Positions 31,953 through 43,085 of a stretch of DNA of 64,000 bases are shown piece after piece. Every line of letters begins with the position of its first letter. The stretch's first letter is position 1. The notes beneath the pieces are model-generated. The model worked only from the letters and a program-made list of their open reading frames with translations, had not been told where the DNA came from and searched no databases. The stretch comes from Crithidia sp. LVH-60A (lineage: Eukaryota; Euglenozoa; Kinetoplastea; Trypanosomatida; Trypanosomatidae): contig CP119638.1 in assembly GCA_030078075.1 (NCBI GenBank), positions 686,501 to 750,500 of the forward strand, in the 5' to 3' direction. Made by a program: the position numbers and the translations under genes.

Positions 31953-32783
31953 AAAACACTCTGGGCTGCACCCCTCACGCTTCTGCCCTCGTTACATCCG
32001 CTCTCTCTGGTTTCCCCCCGCTACGTCCTGTTGGCACTCTTTGCAAATGAAACTATAGGCATTCTATATCACATGTCTTTTTTTTTTCTCTATCTATTTA
32101 TCATACTGCCTTCCGTTTTTCGAAGATTTAGTGTGCTGGAACGGAGCTGGGGTTCACGCTTTTCAATAAGAAAACCTCTCTTTTTTACCGGTGTGCTGGC
32201 GCCGCAACAAGCGACCTTATGGAGCGTGTTCCTTTTTTTTCTTTTCGGGACGGGACTAAAGAGGAGCGCGTAAAAGAGAAAGATGATAGGGGGCAAACGG
32301 CACCGCAACAGAGCCCGCTGTATGGGGCTTCACACCGCTATGGCGAAAAAAAAAAAGAAGAAATGAAAAACAAGTGAGGTCGTTTTTCTGCTTTTTCTTT
32401 GTGCTGTTGTGGACGGTCTTTCTCTTTTTTCCTTTTCTTCCTTCGATTTCATACTTCGTGACCGCGTGTGTGCTTGTGCCTCTCTCCGTGGATGTGAATC
32501 TGCCGCTGCGAACGCAAAACGAAGCACCGTTCACATACACAGACACAAACACTTCTCTTTTGTGAGGTAGAACAAAGTGGTGTCTGTTGTCTTCGTTGCT
32601 CAATCATATTACTCCTGGCTCCCTCCTTTTTTCTTTGTTAGTAGTTTTTTGTCGTTTCACGAGCTCGCCTGTGACGGTTTTTCCTTGCCTCAGCCTCCAC
32701 TTTTTTTTTTTTCGTACGATGCCTCTCCGCACACCCTGCGCAACCCACCTCCTCCGTGTCGTGACTTCTTATCCTTCTCTCAC

Positions 32784-32810
32784 CTCTCTCTCTCTCTCTC
32801 TCTCTGACAG
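32784..32810 (+). promoter_or_regulatory. CT repeat plus AG: orphan splice-acceptor-like site
   Basis: A (CT)n tract of about 22 bases is followed within 5 nt by CAG|GTG (AG at 32809-32810). It looks like a strong trans-splice acceptor, but no credible coding sequence begins in the next kilobase. Confidence 0.4.
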
Positions 32811-34200
32811 GTGTTCTGGCGTTTCTGGTGCCGTTTATGTTTTAGTTATCTGTGTTAAACTGTATGTACGAAAAAAAAAAAGAAAGAACGCAAAGAAAGA
32901 AGACGCTTTGTCCACTACTCTTTATCACCTGTATTTTTCTATTTCTATTTGGTTTTCTCGCTCTTCTCTTCTTTCTGTTTGCTGTTCGCGTTGCTGTGTT
33001 TCTGTTGTCTCGCGTGTTTCAACAAACGCACCTGTATTTTTTTTTCTTTCGTCGATGGACTTCTTGGAAGGTCGAATGAAAACAAAATTGAAATGAAAAT
33101 TAAATTGCGTGAATATGCACGTCGCTGAGGAAGGAGTTGAGAAAACGGCAAGCTAGTGTTCAGCGTGGCAGCACGATTGCGCGTTCGTCGCTGCATGCAT
33201 ACGCAGGTGTCTGGAGGGACTTAAGCTGTTGCCGCAATTGTCCTCGGCAAGGCACAGCCCAGCTCGCAAGAAACCTGCGCTGGAACACATAAAAATAAAA
33301 ATGGCAGAGCGGTCGAGTTCGCGGTGTCGCATTGGCGCCAACTCTGCTGCAAAGAACGGGCTCGGAATATGGTAGACTCTCCTCCCTAAGGCAGCTTCTC
33401 AGCTTCATAGAAAGCGTGAAGGATGCAGAGAGGAGCAACCGCTGCTTTTCTCTTATATGTTCTCCCATTTCATAGCGACTGGCGCATGGAAAGTAGAGTG
33501 ACGAGCTGCTTGCAGCACGAACACACACACACACACACAATTTATATTCTCTTCCAACCTCCTCTCTTCTCCGTCTCTATAAACATAATTCCTCCTCTTT
33601 TCACTTTTCTCCCTTGTGTTGTCAACGCTTGACACGCATGTGACGCACGTTATGTTGGCGACTCACACTCCGCCCCTCCTCTCTCTCTCTTTCTCTCGAT
33701 AGTTTATGTTTAACTCTCGCACTCACGTCACTCTCTCTCTTCCTTGGGTAGATTTCGCAAGATTTCTCTGAAACCCTTTTCGGCACTCATCGTTGTTTGC
33801 GCTCATTTTCTTTTTTTATTTTTTTTCGTTACTTCCACCCTTCTTGTGTCTAGCCTCTTTTTTTTCTCGTTTCTCTATCATTTTCACGTAGCAGAGCAAC
33901 AATACAACAGAAATAGGTACAAAGAGGACGCGACTACGTCATCAACGCTTTGATTCAGTTCTCCCTCTTTCTCTGCTCCTCTGCTCCACTTATCATTTTT
34001 CTTTTTTATTTTCCCATTTTCTCTCCTTGCCTCTTCTCAAAGTTTTTCTTTCCTTTTATTTTCCGGGTTTGCTGTGTTCTTCTTTGTCCCCTTCAACACT
34101 GACGGCGTTGATTCGGCACAAGGTAGACGAAAAAGAAGTAGGAGAAAAAGAAAGTCAGTAGCATTGTAGGTCAATTGTGGGTTTTTACGGAAATTTCACA

Positions 34201-34263
34201 ACAGCAACTCTCCGTCTACTTTTCTCTCTTTCTCTTTCTTTCAGTTTTTTTTTTTCTCGACAG
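34201..34263 (+). promoter_or_regulatory. Trans-splice acceptor of PP2C-2
   Basis: A T/C tract (34217-34259) ends in CGACAG, with AG at 34262-34263. It predicts a 5' UTR of about 85 nt before the ATG at 34349. An upstream in-frame start at 34175 lies before the AG and would not be in the mature mRNA. Confidence 0.65.
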
Positions 34264-34348
34264 AGAAACGCGTAGAAGTCTGAAGCACTATAGAAAGCAT
34301 CAGTGTTACTTTTTCTCTCTTTTCTCTCCCCTCCCCCTCCTGGGTTGC

Positions 34349-35524
34349 ATGGTTCTGGAGAGCGCAGCAGCAGCAGAGGAGCACATGTCCGGGTTCGTGT
34401 CTGGCGTTATCACGGACGGTTCCGTCCTCTACCAGCGGCGGCACCTCCTCTCCCCCAACGGTGCCCTCTACACACCCGACGTGCTCAAGAACGAGAGCTT
34501 CGACATCATCTCAGAGACCGAGCACCCCTCCGAGATGTCGTGCGAGCGCGCGCTCTCCGAGTCCTACTGCCTGGCTGCCACCGATGCCCGCACACCGACG
34601 CGTCGAGCCTCCTTCTCGACTCGGCTCATGACCTCGCACCTCACGAACTCTTTTCTGGGTGGCAGCTTTGCCCCGTCGGTGATGGGGGTGCAACACCAGT
34701 GGGTGCGCGAGTACGGCGTGGCCAGCGACCAGGGCATTCGCTCCACCATGGAGGACGAGCACGTCGCGCTAGTCGACACGGACGTCGCCTTCTTCGGCGT
34801 CTACGACGGCCACGGCGGCCGCCAGTGTGCCGAGTACGTCCGCGATCACCTGCACCACGCTGTCCTGCACCACGCTGACGTCCGTGTGGCCCCGTGCCGT
34901 GCCATGTCGGACGCCTTTGCGCAGATCGAGCACGAGTTTCTGGAGCTGAGTGACACCGCCCAGAGCTCTGCCGGCTGCGTCTGTGCCGCAGCCGTTCTCC
35001 AGGGCGACTTGCTGACCGTCGGCAACGTTGGCGACTGCGAGGTGGTGCTGGGGCGTGCAGGGAAGCCGGTGGTGCTCACGGTAAAGCACAACCCCAGCTG
35101 CAACGACGCCGAGGTGGCGCGTGTGACGGAGGCTGGCGGATGCGTCTTTAACCGCCGCGTCGGCCACCCGCGTCTCAACCCGCGCATTTGCAGCCTCGCA
35201 GTCTCTCGCGCCGTGGGCGACGCCGGCTTCAAGCTCGACCAATACACGCTGGGCAAGCCGTCCGGCATCATCGCGGACGCCGACACGCAGGAGGTGCGTC
35301 TCACCGCCGAGGACGCCTTTCTCATCATGGCCTGCGACGGGCTCTGGGACACGATGACGCACACCGAGGCGGTGCAGCTGTCTACCGAGTACCTGATGAG
35401 CGGCTTGAATGCCAACGCTGTGGCGGACAAATTGGTGAGTGAGGCTCTCGTGCGGGGCACACGCGACAACATCACCGTTGTATTTGTGCTGCTTGGCCCT
35501 GACCCTCTCAAGCCGGTGAAGTGA
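34349..35524 (+). CDS. PPM/PP2C-family serine/threonine phosphatase (PP2C-2)
   Basis: A 391-residue PP2C phosphatase paralogous to the gene upstream. It shares GNVGDCE, the RRVGHP/NRVGHP block, DAGFKL, CDGLWD and the C-terminal DN motif. Metal-binding residues E135 (MEDEH), D153 and G154 (VYDGHGG), D330 (CDGLWD) and D373 (TRDN) are intact. The first 120 residues differ completely from PP2C-1: acidic and hydrophobic rather than basic and Pro-rich, which suggests different localisation or partners. As in PP2C-1, the DHKP-like motif is changed (KHNP). The start is the first ATG after the AG at 34262-34263; an alternative is the Met 12 codons later (MSGFVSG). Confidence 0.88.
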   Translation: MVLESAAAAEEHMSGFVSGVITDGSVLYQRRHLLSPNGALYTPDVLKNESFDIISETEHPSEMSCERALSESYCLAATDARTPTRRASFSTRLMTSHLTNSFLGGSFAPSVMGVQHQWVREYGVASDQGIRSTMEDEHVALVDTDVAFFGVYDGHGGRQCAEYVRDHLHHAVLHHADVRVAPCRAMSDAFAQIEHEFLELSDTAQSSAGCVCAAAVLQGDLLTVGNVGDCEVVLGRAGKPVVLTVKHNPSCNDAEVARVTEAGGCVFNRRVGHPRLNPRICSLAVSRAVGDAGFKLDQYTLGKPSGIIADADTQEVRLTAEDAFLIMACDGLWDTMTHTEAVQLSTEYLMSGLNANAVADKLVSEALVRGTRDNITVVFVLLGPDPLKPVK

Positions 35525-38500
35525 CGTGAGCTTCGGATTAACAGCCTTTTTTCTTTTTACTGGTGTATTCAACTGGGCTTTGCACCGTTTCTCTTCCTCT
35601 TTTCATTCTTTTTTTTTTTCACATCTTAGAGGGTCACTTTCGTTTTCTTTTTTTTTCCTTATTGGAATCTTCCAGCTTAACCCGCCTACGAATTCCGTCT
35701 TTTCCAATCTTTTATGAGTTTTCCTTTGGGTAGTATCGAGCTGAACATTTCTTCTGCGCGACGAGGACACTCCCCCGCTCGCCGCACTCGACGCCGCTCG
35801 ATAACCGAGAAGTTCTCTCTCTTTTCAACGTGTAGGTGTTGTTCTCATCTCGGTGAATTACGTTCGTTTTTTTTTGTGGTGTGCGGTAGCATGTATATTC
35901 CTCTTCTTTCTTTTGTTTTCCGATGATCCACTCAACCGCGATGTTCTGCCTTCCCCTTCACCTTGATTACTTTTTTCTTGAATCTATTGTTTTTGCCCCT
36001 TTTTTACTACTTTCCGTAGGTGGTGCTTTTTTTTTGTATTGCGTAGGAGTGAAGGGTGAACAGCGGTTTTTCCCTCGTTTATTTTTGGAACAAATACTTT
36101 TTTTAATTAGTTTTGGTTCCGTTTGGCGGCGCTGCTTTGACACTTATCTTTCCTTTCCTTCCCGGTAGCTCGCTGCCACTCTGAAAAGTAAGGAACAATC
36201 AAGAAAAAAAAAACCCCATTCCCAACCCTCTTTTGTGTTCTGCGAAAGTTCAGCTCTCATCTTATCTTCTCCTTTTGACGAAATCGGGGCGGAACGTAAA
36301 AGAAAAAAAACCCCAAAACATGTTTTCCTTTTTCCTACCGGATTTCAAACTTCAATCCGAGACCGAGAAGTGCTCCACGCGACGTGAAGTGGAACGCATC
36401 ATCGATTTTTTTGCTTAGCATTATTTTCCCTTTTCCCTTTTCCTTGTCCTATTTACCTACTTTTATATATTATTATAGTTTGCTTTGATGTCTCCCTCAT
36501 GTATACTCTCATCTGCTTTTTTGTTTTCTTCTTGGAACTTGCTTTTTTCTCTCTTTGTTGTTCCCATACACAGTTTTTTTTTGAATCCGTTTTTTTTCTT
36601 TCTTTTTCCACATCCGTGTGCAGAACACTCACACACCAACATCCACGCAAGCACGCACGCTGTCTCCAATGCGGAAGGCACGAAAGCCATCCAATTCGCA
36701 ACACTTCTCCATGACGCACCTCGTCGTTCACTCTTCGTTTATTTGCTTCTTTTCTCTTTTTGTTCTCTTTAAGCTCTCTGCATTGACGCATCACCCTATA
36801 TCTATTGTTTTTTTTTCCTTTTCATTGGAAACCTTCTCTGCTCTCCCATGTGCACTAAACAGCCTTTTTTTTTTCCCATTTCCTCGCTGATTGACATTGG
36901 GCCCTATCGCGCATCTCTTTTTTTTTTTTCTTGAGCTTCGTTCTTTTTTTAACCGCGTAAGGTGTTCCCAGCTCGGCTTTTTTTGCTTCTCTTCACTCCG
37001 TCTCTTTTCACTTCTCACTTTTTTTTTTCCCAGGTTTGTGGTGCGGGATTCCTGCTTGCATCAAGTTCCTTTCCCTAACGTCTCGCGGGAGAAAAAGAAG
37101 AGTGTTCAACTCTCTCCTCACCGGGCGAAACCAACTTTTATAAAGAAAAAAAGTAGTGACCAGTAGAAAGAAAAAAAAAAACAGGAAGACGTGTTCATCG
37201 AACGATGCACAAAGAGAGAAAAAGATGAGGCGATGTTCCCTGGTGCACTTCTTTGCGCGCCTCTTCTGTTCTTTTTTTCTTTTCTCGTTTGGAATTCACC
37301 TCAAGGCATTGCTTATTTAAGCTGTCGTACTGTCTCTACCTCGTCGTGTGTCGGTGTGTTCTTCCTACTCAATTGATACCATTGCCACCACGTCTTAGAC
37401 AGTCTTACAGACTTAAAAAAAAAAAAGAAGTTATTGCCACACGCCTCATCTGGATTTCTCTTTCAAGTGCAGTTTATCTTTTTTTCCCCTCTCCACATCA
37501 TTTTCTCCCTTTTGCATGGAAGCTGTGTAAAACTCCCCCCACTCACACGCGTACGTTCTTTGCGTTGTCGAAAATGACTCTATTTTCCGCTTAGCCTTAT
37601 CCTGGCCCTGCAACGCCTCATCCGTAATTTTTATTTATCTTTACTTCTGTTTTTAAATATCTTACTTTTTTTTGTTTTTATTGTCGTTATTGATCACCCC
37701 TGTGTGTAATTCAGTGTTATCGGGGGACGGCAGCGGCTGCAGCAGCAGCTGCGGGGCGAAAGATCTTTTGCTTTTTTTTTGTTTCTTATCTCTCTCGCTT
37801 CTTTCCTTTCATCGGTGTAACTGCCACACTCAAAAAAATAAAAATAAAAAGAAAGCGAGGAGCACGGAGCAGTACTATGTGCTGCTCCTCACTCAACATT
37901 TTCTCCTGTTTCTCTCTCTCTCCTTCTCTTTCCTTTGTCAGGCATATGCCGGTATAAGTACGTCCCAATGAGGGCACATAAGAGAGCAGTCTTTTCTTTT
38001 CTCCCTTTTATCTATCACTACTGTGCCTGCGTTCTCTTCGCCTCTGCCTCTCATTTTGTACCCCATTTCACTTTCTCTTTCTTTCCCAACCGTTTCACCA
38101 CCGGTGCGCTTTTCGAAGCTAGACTCCCTTTTCTGCTTCCCTTTTTTTTTTTTCGGAATTGCAAAAGTGGAAGAACACACTGGAAAGTGCTGTTGAGAAA
38201 GAAGTGAGGTGTCGTTTTTTTTTCTTTCCTCCGTTGATTTCGTTTTCTCACTTTAAGTTCCTCTTTTGTTTGTGGTACACCTTGCACTAGTGCACTTGGT
38301 CAGAGTTATCCACTTTACTACACTTTATATAAGCATAAAAAAAAAAACTGGAACTGGAACGCAGAACATCGCACATCAGCTACTTTCCACTTGGTGTTTT
38401 TATTGAAGCGGCTGTTTCCATGCTTTCCTTCTCTCTTCTTTTCTTCTCTTCTTCCACACTTTTTTCAATATCCGATGTTATCCGGGTGTCTACCCCATTC

Positions 38501-38626
38501 TGCCCACGCACTTTGTTTTTCTTCACCTTTTTCTCTCTTTCTTGCCAGCTTCTAGCTTTGTGGCTTATTTTCGTACTTTTGTTTAGTTTTGCTTTTTTTT
38601 TTCTCTTAATTTAATTGTCTCAACCC

Positions 38627-38649
38627 CAGCCGGATAGTGCATCCGGCTG
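38627..38649 (+). other. Perfect 9-bp hairpin CAGCCGGAT-AGTGC-ATCCGGCTG
   Basis: The arms CAGCCGGAT (38627-38635) and ATCCGGCTG (38641-38649) are exact reverse complements around a 5-nt loop. The stem is GC-rich inside otherwise T-rich spacer DNA. It could be an RNA structural element or part of a small ncRNA, or a chance event. Confidence 0.5.
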
Positions 38650-41049
38650 CTCATGATGTATTCCCTCGAGTGAAAGCTTTACTACCTCTCTATGTACTGG
38701 CATGTGATGTGTGCGTGGATGCTCATTGTGTGCTTTGCCTTCTTTTTGGAGTTTTTCACAAAGCGCGTGCAGGAGAAAGCGTGAACCTTTTTTTTTTGTA
38801 CTCCTGCGATGTTTAGATTTATACTTATAGGGATCAAAGAAGGTGAGAGCGGAAAGCAAGACGACTCCTCTCTTTTTTTTCTCTCTCTTTTTCTCTCAGA
38901 GAGTCATCGCATGCACACACGTGTACTTTTTTTTCCTTTGTCGTGTGTGCTTGCGCCAGCCGTGGGAGTTTATTATTATTTTAAGTTCACTGTACCTTTT
39001 TTAACCGCTAAGGTAATTCAGCGACGAAGCGTGATGAGAGAAAAACACGAAAATGAAGATTCCTGTGTTTCCTCAGTAAAAGTTGCTTAAAAGAAGAATT
39101 GAAGCAAGGGGTGAAAAAAAAAGCACAATTCGCATTTTATAAATTAATGATAATAATAATAGTTATGAAGCGAAATGGAAAGCCATTCACCAATGTATTC
39201 ACCTACCTTTTTGGCATTTTGTGGGCTAGGACGCAATGCGTCGCTGACAGCGTGGTGGTTTGGCTTCTTTTCTGGTTTTCTCTTCTCTTTCTCATTTTCG
39301 AAAATTTGCTGCTTTGAATTGGCGAATCACGCTACTTTTTCTTTTTTTCTCTTTGTTTGCTCTTGCAGGTCTCATTTCACCTCTACGTTTTGTTTCTCAT
39401 ATTACTCCTCTCTTTTCTACTATCTTTGTTGTCCGAAAAAAAAAAAAGATTAGAGTACAACGCAGCTGCAGTGTTGCCGCTCTTGTCTTTCAAACATTGT
39501 AGAGCGGGGTGGGGGAAAAACAATAGATGTTTACTTTTGTCGGCGTTCCAGAAAAAAAAAAGTAAAAACAGGAAAAAAATACATCCACAAGTTGAAACAG
39601 TTTATAAAAAGGATCAAAAACCTTGAAAAAAAAAAAGCAGCTGCATCGGAAATAGAAGGGGCTAAACCGGCAGAGCGTCACCGCTTTCTACTAAATTTAT
39701 TCCGTGTTTTCTCCCTCTTTCTTTCTCGTGTGTGCCTCTTTTTGATTTTACTTTTAACGCTTTTGAGAGGCGAAATGGAACTCCCGCTTGGAAAAAGAAG
39801 AAAAAAATAAACCTTAGAAAAGCGGAATCAGAATCCCACTACCGCAAAAAAGAAAAAAATCACAGGAGCAGATAGTGGCAGATGAAACCAACACACATAA
39901 GAAAAAAAAAATAGGTTACGCATCACGAGAATTATACACTCTTTTCTCTACCTTTACGTCGTTCTCTGGAGGTGCGTTTTTGCTTTTTTTCTCCTTTATC
40001 TGCGCTCTCCCTTTTTTTTTCTCCTTCCTCTCTCCTTTCTTTTTGATTTCGTTTGCGTTTTCGTGTGCGCGCTTGTTATATCTTTTAAAAAACAAAACAA
40101 AAACCCTGTTCGAGGAAAAGAATAAACAAACATTTGATATCTACTCTTGGCGCCTTTTCGCCGACCGCTCAGAGAATACATATTCTTGTTCATTTTGTTT
40201 GCTCGTTTGCTTTTCTCCCTGTGCTCTCTCCCCTTCATGTATCGACTGTTTTTTAAACGCCTCGTGTAGCGCAAAGGGGATCTTTACTATCCTTGATCTC
40301 TTTGCGTTTTCTGTTTCTTATCTGGTTGCTCGGTTTCCGTTCTTTCTTCGCGTCATTTCTCTTTTTTCTGAATGTCAGTCTCCCCTCCTTCTCCCTCACT
40401 TCACCTGCGGTACCTTTTGCTTATCTTCGTATCTTTCGCTCTCTCTTATATAAAAAAAAGACAGACAACAAAACTCCTGATTTGCAGCTCATGTGCGCGT
40501 GTGTCGCACAGACGAACGGAAAGCCCTACTTACCTTTTTTTTCCTTTAAAAATGACAAGCGAAGAGTTTTTCGCGTCCTGCGGCACGTAAAATCAAAAAG
40601 AAAAATACAAAAAAAAGAAAAAAGCTCTTTTTTTCCTGCGCTTCTGCGTGTACGTTGTATCCTGTTGCGGATGTTTCGTGATGAGTCGAGAACAGCGCGT
40701 GGTGGAGAGTTATGGAACTCTTGCCTGCCGGCCTTCTTGCTCACTTCACGTCAGAGAAAAAATAAAGGTGGCGTGGGAGAGTGGAGAGCGGCGTGCCGTC
40801 CCCGTTTCTGCGTCGCACTGCGGCTCTCTCAGCTGCGTGCGGAAAGCGTCTGTGCTGTTTTCGTGCACATCTTTCGTACTCTTTTTTTTGCGTGCGTCTG
40901 ATGCATCGTTGAGAGTGCCGGAGCGGTGACACTGCGAATGGCTCCCCATACCTGCTTTTCTCTCTTTCTTAATCGCTCTGCCGTCTTCACTCGCAGACGA
41001 AGCATTCATTGTGTCTCTCTGCTGCTGAACACTTAGTACTGAACGTCTA

Positions 41050-41104
41050 CCCCCTTCTTCTCCTTCTCCTCAACTCTGAATTGCTGACATCGGTCGCCGC
41101 GCAG
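41050..41104 (+). promoter_or_regulatory. Probable trans-splice acceptor of the SEH1-like gene
   Basis: A C/T run (about 41050-41074) is followed about 30 nt later by GCAG, with AG at 41103-41104. The 5' UTR would be about 140 nt. A second T/C tract immediately before the ATG ends in an AG (41251-41252) inside the predicted codons, so it is not favoured. Confidence 0.45.
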
Positions 41105-41246
41105 CAGCTTCTCTGTCGGCAAAAGAAAAAAAAAAACGTGAACAGCTTTGCGAGTTTGTAGTACTGTGCAGAGTGCAGATGTTTGGTTCACCATTTCCCT
41201 GATCTTTTTTTATCGTCGTCTCGAAACCTTATCTTTTCTCTCCCAC

Positions 41247-43085
41247 ATGCAGTCAACATCGTCGCAAGACGTGTCATCGGCAAGGGCGGGCCAACCGATT
41301 CCTGCAGGAGCCGACGGGCAACGCAGCCGTGTCAGCGCCGGTGAGCACGCTGCGGAGTACGTCCCCAGCGGCTTCCCACGCAGTGGCGAACATGGTGCCT
41401 TTCCGCCCGCCACTACCTCTTACCCGCGCAGCTCTGGCGGTGTCGCCGCACACGCAGACTTCGGCGACTCTGCACGTGGCGACGCAACGAACACGGCGCC
41501 GTCGCATAGTGACTCGGCAGCGGCAGCAGAGTGGCGCGCGCTGTACGGGGCAAGCGCGCCGATGCTGCAGGCCACCGCCGACTCGTTCCGCGCCGGCACC
41601 TCCGGCGTCTCCTTCATGTCCCCCATTTTCCACCTCACCGCCCACGACTCGGCCATCCTGTCCATGGAGCACAACAACCACTGCAAGCTGCTCGCCATCG
41701 CGACGTCGCGGAATGAGATCATGGTGACGTGGACGCAGCTGATGCCGGTGATTGAGAACATGGGTGCGTTGCGGGTGTCGGAGGACGACGTGTTTGGCGG
41801 GGAGGCTGGGCCGCCAATGGATGAGCGCCTGCTGGAGTGGGACCCGGCCACCATGTCCATCCTGATCGATGAGCTGCCCTACACGTGTGCGGAGCTGTCG
41901 TGGGCACCGTGGCAGCAGGGCATCTACCTTGCTGGGCTCTGCCCCGGTCACGGCATCCGCATCTACCGCTACTCGCACGGCCACTGGGCTCTTGACGACT
42001 GCATTCGCACGACAGAGAGCACGAGTTGTGCGATCTCGAAGTACTTCACCGTCGCCTGTGCGTGCAGCCGGGGACGGGTAGAGTTGTGGTCGCGCGGCGC
42101 CGCTGGAGCTGCAACTTCAGCTGCTGGTGGTGGTAACACAGCTGCGTCGTCGAGCACTATCGGGCCATCCAGCTCGGGTGGTGAGCGGGCGAGCAGTTCT
42201 GCTGTGCAGGGCAGTAGTGGGAGTGCGTGGGTGCTGTGCCGCACCGTAACGCTGCCTCCCACCGAGGAAGATGAGACACACAGCGCAGCGAACATAAGTG
42301 GTGGTCCTGCTGCTGGGCCGCGCTTGCATGACGGTGCACGAGGCGGCGGCGGTGGCGGCGGCGCAGGTGCCACTGCGGGACGTCATCGCCCCCACTCCAT
42401 TCTCGGTGTGGGCTGGGACGAGTCGGGATCCTTGCTGGCCGTGGGAGACCAGAGCGGTGCGGTGCACGTCCTCGCCGTTACACAAGAAGGCACGCGGCTC
42501 GGCGACGTGGCCTTTCACCTTGCGCCGACAGACACCGCGGGGCCGTGCCGGCAGGTTACCTGGGCCCCCTCCTCCGGTCGCAGCTTTCTCTCCCTGGCGA
42601 TGGTCTTCGCGAACTGCGTGCGCATTGTCCTTTTCCGTCGTCCACGCTTCATGAACGCGGCGGGGCTGCCCCACCCGGGCCACGGCGGGCGGTCCGTGAA
42701 CGCCTCGGCGCACACGACGGCGGGCGGCTCATCGAGCAGCGGTGGTGTTCACAGCGTGGCTGCGCTGCAAGTGTTGGCCTCCGCCTTAGTTCCCTGCGAG
42801 GAGGTGGCGAAGATCTCGTGGAATGGCACGGGGACGCGCTTCGTGACCTCGCACCTCGACAGCTCGGTGAACATCTGGGCCGTGGACGTGCGGTATCAGA
42901 GCAACACGCCATCCACTGGGAGGGAGTGGGATGGGCTTGATAGTGCGGAGAGGGCGGCACACCACCACGGCGGGGAGGAGGGCGGTGGGCGTGGCGGCAA
43001 CGCGCTGTCGGAGAAGCGGCTGAGCCTGGTGGTGTCGGTGCGCCGGACCTCATCGGTGCACCCTTACCACGCCGCGTCTGCTTGA
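41247..43085 (+). CDS. SEH1-like WD40 beta-propeller protein
   Basis: 612 residues. SEH1 is a small propeller of the nuclear pore Y complex and of the SEA/GATOR2 complex. Blade-like segments lie at about residues 129-162 (first blade, ILSMEHNNHCKLLAIATS), 197-241, 385-411 (GVGWDESGSLLAVGDQSG), 434-466 (VTWAPSSGRSFLSLA) and 518-548 (ISWNGTGTRFVTSHLDSS). The last two resemble human SEH1 (VAWAPNLGRSF and VSWNITGTVLASS) more than generic WD40s. The Gly/Ser-rich linkers between blades and the N-terminal 110 residues are low complexity and make the protein longer than typical SEH1 (about 360). The start is the first in-frame ATG after the likely splice site. A plain WD40 or SEC13-family protein is the alternative. 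Confidence 0.65.
   Translation: MQSTSSQDVSSARAGQPIPAGADGQRSRVSAGEHAAEYVPSGFPRSGEHGAFPPATTSYPRSSGGVAAHADFGDSARGDATNTAPSHSDSAAAAEWRALYGASAPMLQATADSFRAGTSGVSFMSPIFHLTAHDSAILSMEHNNHCKLLAIATSRNEIMVTWTQLMPVIENMGALRVSEDDVFGGEAGPPMDERLLEWDPATMSILIDELPYTCAELSWAPWQQGIYLAGLCPGHGIRIYRYSHGHWALDDCIRTTESTSCAISKYFTVACACSRGRVELWSRGAAGAATSAAGGGNTAASSSTIGPSSSGGERASSSAVQGSSGSAWVLCRTVTLPPTEEDETHSAANISGGPAAGPRLHDGARGGGGGGGAGATAGRHRPHSILGVGWDESGSLLAVGDQSGAVHVLAVTQEGTRLGDVAFHLAPTDTAGPCRQVTWAPSSGRSFLSLAMVFANCVRIVLFRRPRFMNAAGLPHPGHGGRSVNASAHTTAGGSSSSGGVHSVAALQVLASALVPCEEVAKISWNGTGTRFVTSHLDSSVNIWAVDVRYQSNTPSTGREWDGLDSAERAAHHHGGEEGGGRGGNALSEKRLSLVVSVRRTSSVHPYHAASA

Larger units (their letters stand above)
31459..34348. 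other. 2.9-kb gene-free spacer between the two PP2C genes
   Basis: No reading frame with GC-rich kinetoplastid codon use is seen. Contents include CA repeats (31506-31523, 33520-33539), a TTA/CTA triplet tract (31902-31952), a CT repeat ending in AG (32784-32810) and many T runs. It presumably holds a long 3' UTR of PP2C-1 and the 5' region of PP2C-2. Confidence 0.6.
35525..41246. other. 5.7-kb gene-free spacer between PP2C-2 and the SEH1-like gene
   Basis: This is the longest gap in the window. The sequence is AT-rich on both sides, with dozens of T runs, some A runs and many short C/T-rich segments. Only short, low-GC reading frames occur, and none has the codon bias of its neighbours. I see no tRNA or rRNA signature. 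One perfect 9-bp hairpin lies at 38627-38649. Slightly higher GC occurs around 40640-41000 but without a credible gene. Confidence 0.6.

Noticed and set aside
32587-33096. Frame of about 170 codons downstream of PP2C-1
   Set aside because: It reads through the CT repeat as Leu-Ser-Leu-Ser and through T and A runs as Phe and Lys. It would also be split by the splice-acceptor-like AG at 32809-32810.
40293-40929. Overlapping frames of 90-200 codons in the long spacer before the SEH1-like gene
   Set aside because: They are rich in Phe, Leu, Ser and Lys from C/T runs, lack the GC-rich codon bias of neighbours, and resemble no protein I know.
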